From: Lachnospiraceae bacterium
GTDB lineage: Bacteria > Bacillota > Clostridia > Lachnospirales > Lachnospiraceae
Assembly (NCBI GenBank): GCA_016291405.1
Contig: JAEEXG010000001.1
Span: 1 to 64,000, forward strand
Direction: 5' to 3'
DNA: 64,000 bases
Below, one piece after another: positions 59,615 through 64,000 of the stretch. The notes below the pieces were generated by a model that saw nothing but the letters and a program-made list of their open reading frames with translations, was not told the origin of the DNA and made no database searches. The translations under genes and the position numbers were made by a program. Positions within the stretch are counted from its first letter, which is position 1. Each line of letters starts with the position of its first letter.

Positions 59615-60217
59615 CTACATAAAAATATATTGAAGTGCATTTTTTAAAATAACATCAGAACTTAATGTATCGTAATTTTCTACTTTTAATACAGCAGCCT
59701 TAGCAGCCTTCATATCGTATCCAAGGGCTACCAAAGCATCGCATGCATCCTTGGCTTCTCCCTGTAAGTCCTTACTCTTTTCGGAAGAAGAAACATCAGA
59801 TAAGGTAATATCGCTTTGATCAATTTTATCTTTTAAATCAATGATGATTCTTTCAGCGGTCTTTTTGCCGATTCCCGGGGCCTTTGAAAGCAAAGAAGCT
59901 TCTTCGGAAACAATATAATATTTAACCATTGATGCTCCAAAAGCTCCGATTAAAGCCTGAGCACCTTTGGGGCCCACGCCGCTTACTCCGATTAATTGAT
60001 TGAATAAAGAAAGGGCTTCTTTTGACAAGAAACCATAAAGAGTCATGGCGTCTTCTCTTACGCTTAAGTAGGTATAAAGCTTTACTTCATTTCCTTCTAT
60101 GGGAAGTTCAGCCCTGTCAGCATCGCAAACAATTACATTTATACCGATACCGTTTACATCAATAACCACTTTTCCCGGAACGGAATATTCCAAAATGCCT
60201 TTAACAAATGCTATCAT
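59615..60217 (-). CDS. ruvA: Holliday junction-binding protein RuvA
   Basis: Tetrameric junction-binding subunit that loads RuvB. From ATG 60217 the protein has 200 residues starting MIAFVKGILEYSVPGKVVID, as in the family, with GGAGATAAT before it; the ORF-track start 31 codons earlier overlaps the phosphatase gene and is rejected. OB-fold domain (about 1-65), two helix-hairpin-helix motifs (GVSGVGPKGAQALIGAFG and APGIGKKTAERIIIDLKDKI), and the C-terminal RuvB-binding domain. Confidence 0.96.
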   Translation of the reverse strand: MIAFVKGILEYSVPGKVVIDVNGIGINVIVCDADRAELPIEGNEVKLYTYLSVREDAMTLYGFLSKEALSLFNQLIGVSGVGPKGAQALIGAFGASMVKYYIVSEEASLLSKAPGIGKKTAERIIIDLKDKIDQSDITLSDVSSSEKSKDLQGEAKDACDALVALGYDMKAAKAAVLKVENYDTLSSDVILKNALQYIFM

Positions 60218-60227
60218 ATTATCTCCT

Positions 60228-60947
60228 TTAACCCTGGAAGCAATCGGTATAATAACCTGATTTGGAAATAGGCTCGTTACAATCTGAAAGATGTCTTGTA
60301 TCTCCCACAACCTGGGCTCTAAAATGCGCTAAGCCCGGAGTCCTTTCTTCAGTGCCTAAAATTGTGACTGAAGTGGGCGCCACAAAAAAAGTATGCCAAA
60401 GCTGGAAAGGCGACATATTAAGTAAGTAGCCTAATATCAATAAAGAAACTCCCAAGTGGCAAAAGAAAACAATGGTCTCATCCTTTTCTTCTGTTGTGCG
60501 AACATATATATTGTCTTTTCTTTCATATCCATGCTTTTTTAAGATTTCATCTATACCCGCACATACTTCCCTGTATGCAGGCTCCACATCGGGATTGTTA
60601 AGCAAAGGATTTTTAAACCAGTTATCCTTATCAAAAGCATATTCAGAAGAAGACCATGTTTCAGGATAAAAATCCCATAATCCTGTTTGAACAGGGTTTT
60701 CTTTATGGGTATCAACCTGGTAATAAAACTCTCTTAACCAGGGCTTTTCAATAGCTGTTCTATTTAACGCTTTTAAAGAAAGGGATGCTGTATCTTTTGC
60801 TCTTCCAAGAGGTGAAACATAGATTTCGGAAATGTTGTCCCATTTAGCGACTCTTTTAGAAAGACACTCGGCTTCTCTCCAGCCTTTTTCAGTAAGTGAA
60901 TCTATAGAATAATCGGGATCGCCGTGTCTTATAAAGATTAATTTCAT
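60228..60947 (-). CDS. Histidine phosphatase family protein
   Basis: 239 residues of the phosphoglycerate-mutase-like fold. The catalytic FIRHGDPDYSIDSLTEKGWREAE contains RHG, and a second histidine lies in IVFFCHLGVSLLI; SPLGRAKDTASL is the usual phosphate-pocket phrase. Alpha-ribazole phosphatase or a small-molecule phosphatase are both possible; nothing nearby decides. It starts the phosphatase-ruvA-ruvB group, ruvA following 10 bases later. Confidence 0.92.
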   Translation of the reverse strand: MKLIFIRHGDPDYSIDSLTEKGWREAECLSKRVAKWDNISEIYVSPLGRAKDTASLSLKALNRTAIEKPWLREFYYQVDTHKENPVQTGLWDFYPETWSSSEYAFDKDNWFKNPLLNNPDVEPAYREVCAGIDEILKKHGYERKDNIYVRTTEEKDETIVFFCHLGVSLLILGYLLNMSPFQLWHTFFVAPTSVTILGTEERTPGLAHFRAQVVGDTRHLSDCNEPISKSGYYTDCFQG

Positions 60948-60985
60948 GATATAATTTCTCTCTTTTATTTGTTTTTTCTTATTAG

Positions 60986-61014
60986 ATTATAGCAAAAGTA
61001 AATGTATGTTTAAA
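60986..61014 (-). promoter_or_regulatory. Promoter of the phosphatase-ruvAB group
   Basis: Minus strand TTTAAA (61014-61009), 17 bases, TATAAT (60991-60986), about 38 bases before the phosphatase ATG. The -35 is weak, the -10 is consensus. Confidence 0.55.
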
Positions 61015-61049
61015 GAAAAAACTTGGCTTGAAATAATCAAACCAAGTTT
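61013..61049 (-). terminator. Terminator after leuD
   Basis: Minus strand stem AAACTTGG / CCAAGTTT with inner TTGA/TCAA pairing, followed by TTTTTTC. It closes the ilv-leu operon. Confidence 0.88.
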
Positions 61050-61053
61050 AATG

Positions 61054-61539
61054 TTATCTAGACTGTATATAGTTTAAAAGTCCCTCTGCTTTTATGATTT
61101 TTTGCATAAATTCAGGGAAAGGCTGACCCTTAAATTCAAGGCCTTTTGTGATGTCTTTAATAATACCAGTATCAAAATCTACGCTTACTTCATCACCTGC
61201 TTCAATAGCAATGCTTGCTTCCTTACATTCCATAATGGGAAGGCCAATGTTTATTGCATTTCTGTAAAAAATTCTTGCAAAGGTTTCTGCAATAACGCAG
61301 CTTACACCGCTTGCCTTAATGGCTATTGGCGCATGCTCTCTTGAAGAACCGCAGCCAAAGTTTTTGGTGGCTACAATAATATCACCTTTGTTTACTTTAC
61401 TTACAAAGGACTTATCAATATCTTCCATACAATGGGTTGCAAGTTCATTAGAATCTGAAGAATTAAGATATCTTGCAGGAATTATTACGTCGGTATCTAC
61501 ATTATCTCCGTATTTAAATACTTTACCTTTAGCATTCAT
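61054..61539 (-). CDS. leuD: 3-Isopropylmalate dehydratase small subunit
   Basis: With LeuC isomerises 2- to 3-isopropylmalate in leucine synthesis. The 161 residues have the small-subunit pattern [63 protein letters not shown] and MECKEA. It follows leuC by 2 bases and is the last gene of the operon. Confidence 0.97.
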   Translation of the reverse strand: MNAKGKVFKYGDNVDTDVIIPARYLNSSDSNELATHCMEDIDKSFVSKVNKGDIIVATKNFGCGSSREHAPIAIKASGVSCVIAETFARIFYRNAINIGLPIMECKEASIAIEAGDEVSVDFDTGIIKDITKGLEFKGQPFPEFMQKIIKAEGLLNYIQSR

Positions 61540-61541
61540 AT

Positions 61542-62801
61542 TTACACCTCCGGAGCGGCAATATAGCCTTTAATTGCGCTCATGGCTGCAACCGCAGGGC
61601 TTGCCAAATAAATTTCGCTGGTGATGTGTCCCATTCTTCCAACAAAGTTTCTGTTAGTGGTTGATACACATCTTTCATTTTCTGCCAAAACACCCATGTA
61701 ACCACCAAGGCAAGGTCCGCATGTAGGAGTGCTTACAACACCGCCTGCTTCTATAAAGGTCCTGATAAGACCTTCTTCCATTGCCTGAAGGTATATTTTC
61801 TGAGTGGCGGGAAGAACGATTAGTCTCATTCCCTTAGAAACCTTCTGTCCCTTTAAGATTTCGGCAGCAGTTCTTAAGTCTTCAATTCTTCCGTTAGTAC
61901 ATGACCCGATAACAACCTGATCGATTGAAATCTTTTCTTTGATTTCATCAATTGTCTTGGTGTTTTCAGGTAGATGAGGGAAGGCTATTGTAGGTCTTAA
62001 TGTAGATAAATCTACCGTTATTTCTTTATCATAAACTGCATCAGCATCGGCTTCATAAATCTTTGGAGTTCTTTTTGAGTGCTCTTTAATGTAATCCAAA
62101 GCCTTATCATCAACGGGGAATATACCGTTCTTTGCACCTGCTTCAATAGCCATATTGGCAATTGTAAAACGATCGTCCATGGAAAGGTACTTTATACCAT
62201 CTCCCGTAAACTCCATAGATTCGTATAAAGCTCCGTCAACACCGATTTCACCGATAATATGTAAAATAACATCCTTACCGCTTATCCATTTATTTGGCTT
62301 TCCTGTAATATTAAACTTAATGGCACCGGGAACTTTAAACCATGCTTTACCTGTTGCCATTCCTGCAGCCATGTCAGTGCTTCCTACGCCTGTAGAAAAG
62401 GCTCCCAAAGCTCCGTATGTACATGTATGAGAATCGGCACCTATAATTACGTCTCCTGCCACTGTAAGGCCTTGTTCAGGCAAAAGAGCATGTTCAATAC
62501 CCATTTGTCCTACTTCAAAGTAATTTGTAATCTCGTTTTTTAACGCAAATTCTCTTACGCACTTACAATGCTGAGCGGATTTAATGTCTTTATTGGGAGC
62601 AAAATGGTCGGGAACCAAAGCAATTTTGTCTTTATCAAAGACAGAATTTAAGTTCATCTTTTCCATTTCTTTTATTGCAACGGGACTTGTAATGTCGTTT
62701 CCCAAAACAAGATCTAAATCAGCTTCTATTAATTGACCCGCACATACTTCTTTAAGACCGGCATGTGCAGCCAATATTTTTTGAGTCATTGTCATTCCCA
62801 T
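61542..62801 (-). CDS. leuC: 3-Isopropylmalate dehydratase large subunit
   Basis: Iron-sulfur subunit of isopropylmalate isomerase. The 419-residue form, shorter than the enterobacterial 466, is the type common in Clostridia. Cluster cysteines are in [12 protein letters not shown] and [40 protein letters not shown] is the active-site signature. It is 72 bases after ilvC, a gap holding paired hairpins. Confidence 0.96.
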   Translation of the reverse strand: MGMTMTQKILAAHAGLKEVCAGQLIEADLDLVLGNDITSPVAIKEMEKMNLNSVFDKDKIALVPDHFAPNKDIKSAQHCKCVREFALKNEITNYFEVGQMGIEHALLPEQGLTVAGDVIIGADSHTCTYGALGAFSTGVGSTDMAAGMATGKAWFKVPGAIKFNITGKPNKWISGKDVILHIIGEIGVDGALYESMEFTGDGIKYLSMDDRFTIANMAIEAGAKNGIFPVDDKALDYIKEHSKRTPKIYEADADAVYDKEITVDLSTLRPTIAFPHLPENTKTIDEIKEKISIDQVVIGSCTNGRIEDLRTAAEILKGQKVSKGMRLIVLPATQKIYLQAMEEGLIRTFIEAGGVVSTPTCGPCLGGYMGVLAENERCVSTTNRNFVGRMGHITSEIYLASPAVAAMSAIKGYIAAPEV

Positions 62802-62832
62802 GGGAACAATCTCCTTAAAAAATATTAAAAAA

Positions 62833-62866
62833 CCTTATAAGATAAGGGAGCCCTAAGACTCCCTTA
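62833..62866 (-). terminator. Overlapping hairpins between ilvC and leuC
   Basis: On the minus strand TAAGGGAG / CTCCCTTA (62866-62843) and CCTTAT / ATAAGG (62846-62833) share the CCTTA segment, so only one can form at a time. The second hairpin is followed directly by TTTTTT, a terminator form; the first would block it. This may be a partial terminator that lowers leuCD relative to ilvC. Confidence 0.55.
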
Positions 62867-62873
62867 AAAATGC

Positions 62874-63905
<1,032 letters not shown>

Positions 63906-63921
63906 TTATAATAAAAAAATA

Positions 63922-64000
63922 TTAATCAAGATAAGTAACGTCTTTTATACCGCGGCTAAGTCCCGCAATACCTGTTCTTGCAAGCTCCAATACTTCATAA
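63922..64000 (-). CDS. ilvN: Acetolactate synthase small subunit, C-terminal end (partial)
   Basis: The last 25 codons before the TAA at 63924-63922 read YEVLELARTGIAGLSRGIKDVTYLD, the conserved end of the valine-sensing regulatory subunit IlvN/IlvH. The rest lies beyond the window. It is directly upstream of ilvC, the standard order, and the short gap indicates one transcript. Confidence 0.8.
   Translation of the reverse strand, partial: YEVLELARTGIAGLSRGIKDVTYLD

Overview
The window is a gene-dense, AT-rich chromosomal segment whose gene content and order point to a low-GC Clostridium-class Firmicute, most likely Lachnospiraceae. The family-level signs are a ribosomal protein L27 with a cleavable N-terminal extension next to its protease gene prp, an mreC-mreD-pbp2-minC-rodA-mgsA run, a HlyD-like/yggS/sepF run, a TIGR03960/TIGR03936 radical-SAM pair beside an RNase G homologue, and a GerW/YtfJ-DUF2953 pair. 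No rRNA, tRNA, CRISPR array, insertion sequence or prophage was recognised. Coding density is very high and no gene-free stretch exceeds 300 bases.

Layout. Bases 1-17.6 kb read rightward: cell-shape genes (mreB end, mreC, mreD, a large PBP2, minC, rodA), mgsA and a lipoprotein DD-carboxypeptidase; a small P-loop protein; a HlyD-like anchor protein with yggS and sepF; aroB, lspA, rluD; the L21 leader with rplU-prp-rpmA; obgE-yhbY-nadD-yqeK-rsfS. At 17.65-18.8 kb lexA and a YneA-like LysM protein diverge from a shared control region with several LexA-box-like sites. From 18.9 kb almost everything reads leftward: a hybrid histidine kinase with ttcA (opposed only by a rightward AI-2E-family gene), a tyrosine recombinase, then a probable ten-gene operon from hisZ (35.5 kb) to a cytidylate-kinase-like gene (25.3 kb). 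Further right are recU with pseudouridine synthase genes, topoisomerase IV-like parE/parC with rsmD-coaD, a yloU-fakA-recG-degV group, rpmB (rightward), and a ruvAB-zapA-U32-SEDS/PBP-nudix-YtfJ-J-domain series. The window closes with ilvN(end)-ilvC-leuC-leuD.

How it fits together. Much of the window serves envelope growth and division: MreCD/RodA/PBP2 for elongation, a 924-residue protein joining a SEDS polymerase to a class B PBP, ZapA, SepF and MinC for the Z-ring, lspA for lipoproteins, and an SOS-controlled YneA-like protein that would stall division after DNA damage. A second theme is translation: L21, L27 and its protease, L28, Obg, RsfS, YhbY, RsmD, four pseudouridine synthases and RNase G. 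Amino-acid synthesis is represented by part of the histidine pathway and by the ilv-leu genes.

The most unusual points are: the SEDS-PBP fusion; a minC without minD or minE at its usual place; a HisIE enzyme with a catalytically dead HisF-like barrel at its N-terminus; a coiled-coil protein ending in a J domain; the paired LexA-controlled promoters; a short intergenic pattern with a terminator directly before the next gene's ribosome binding site; and frequent TTG starts with good ribosome binding sites. I did not find a clearly new multi-gene system such as a defence or mobile element; this is mainly core genome.
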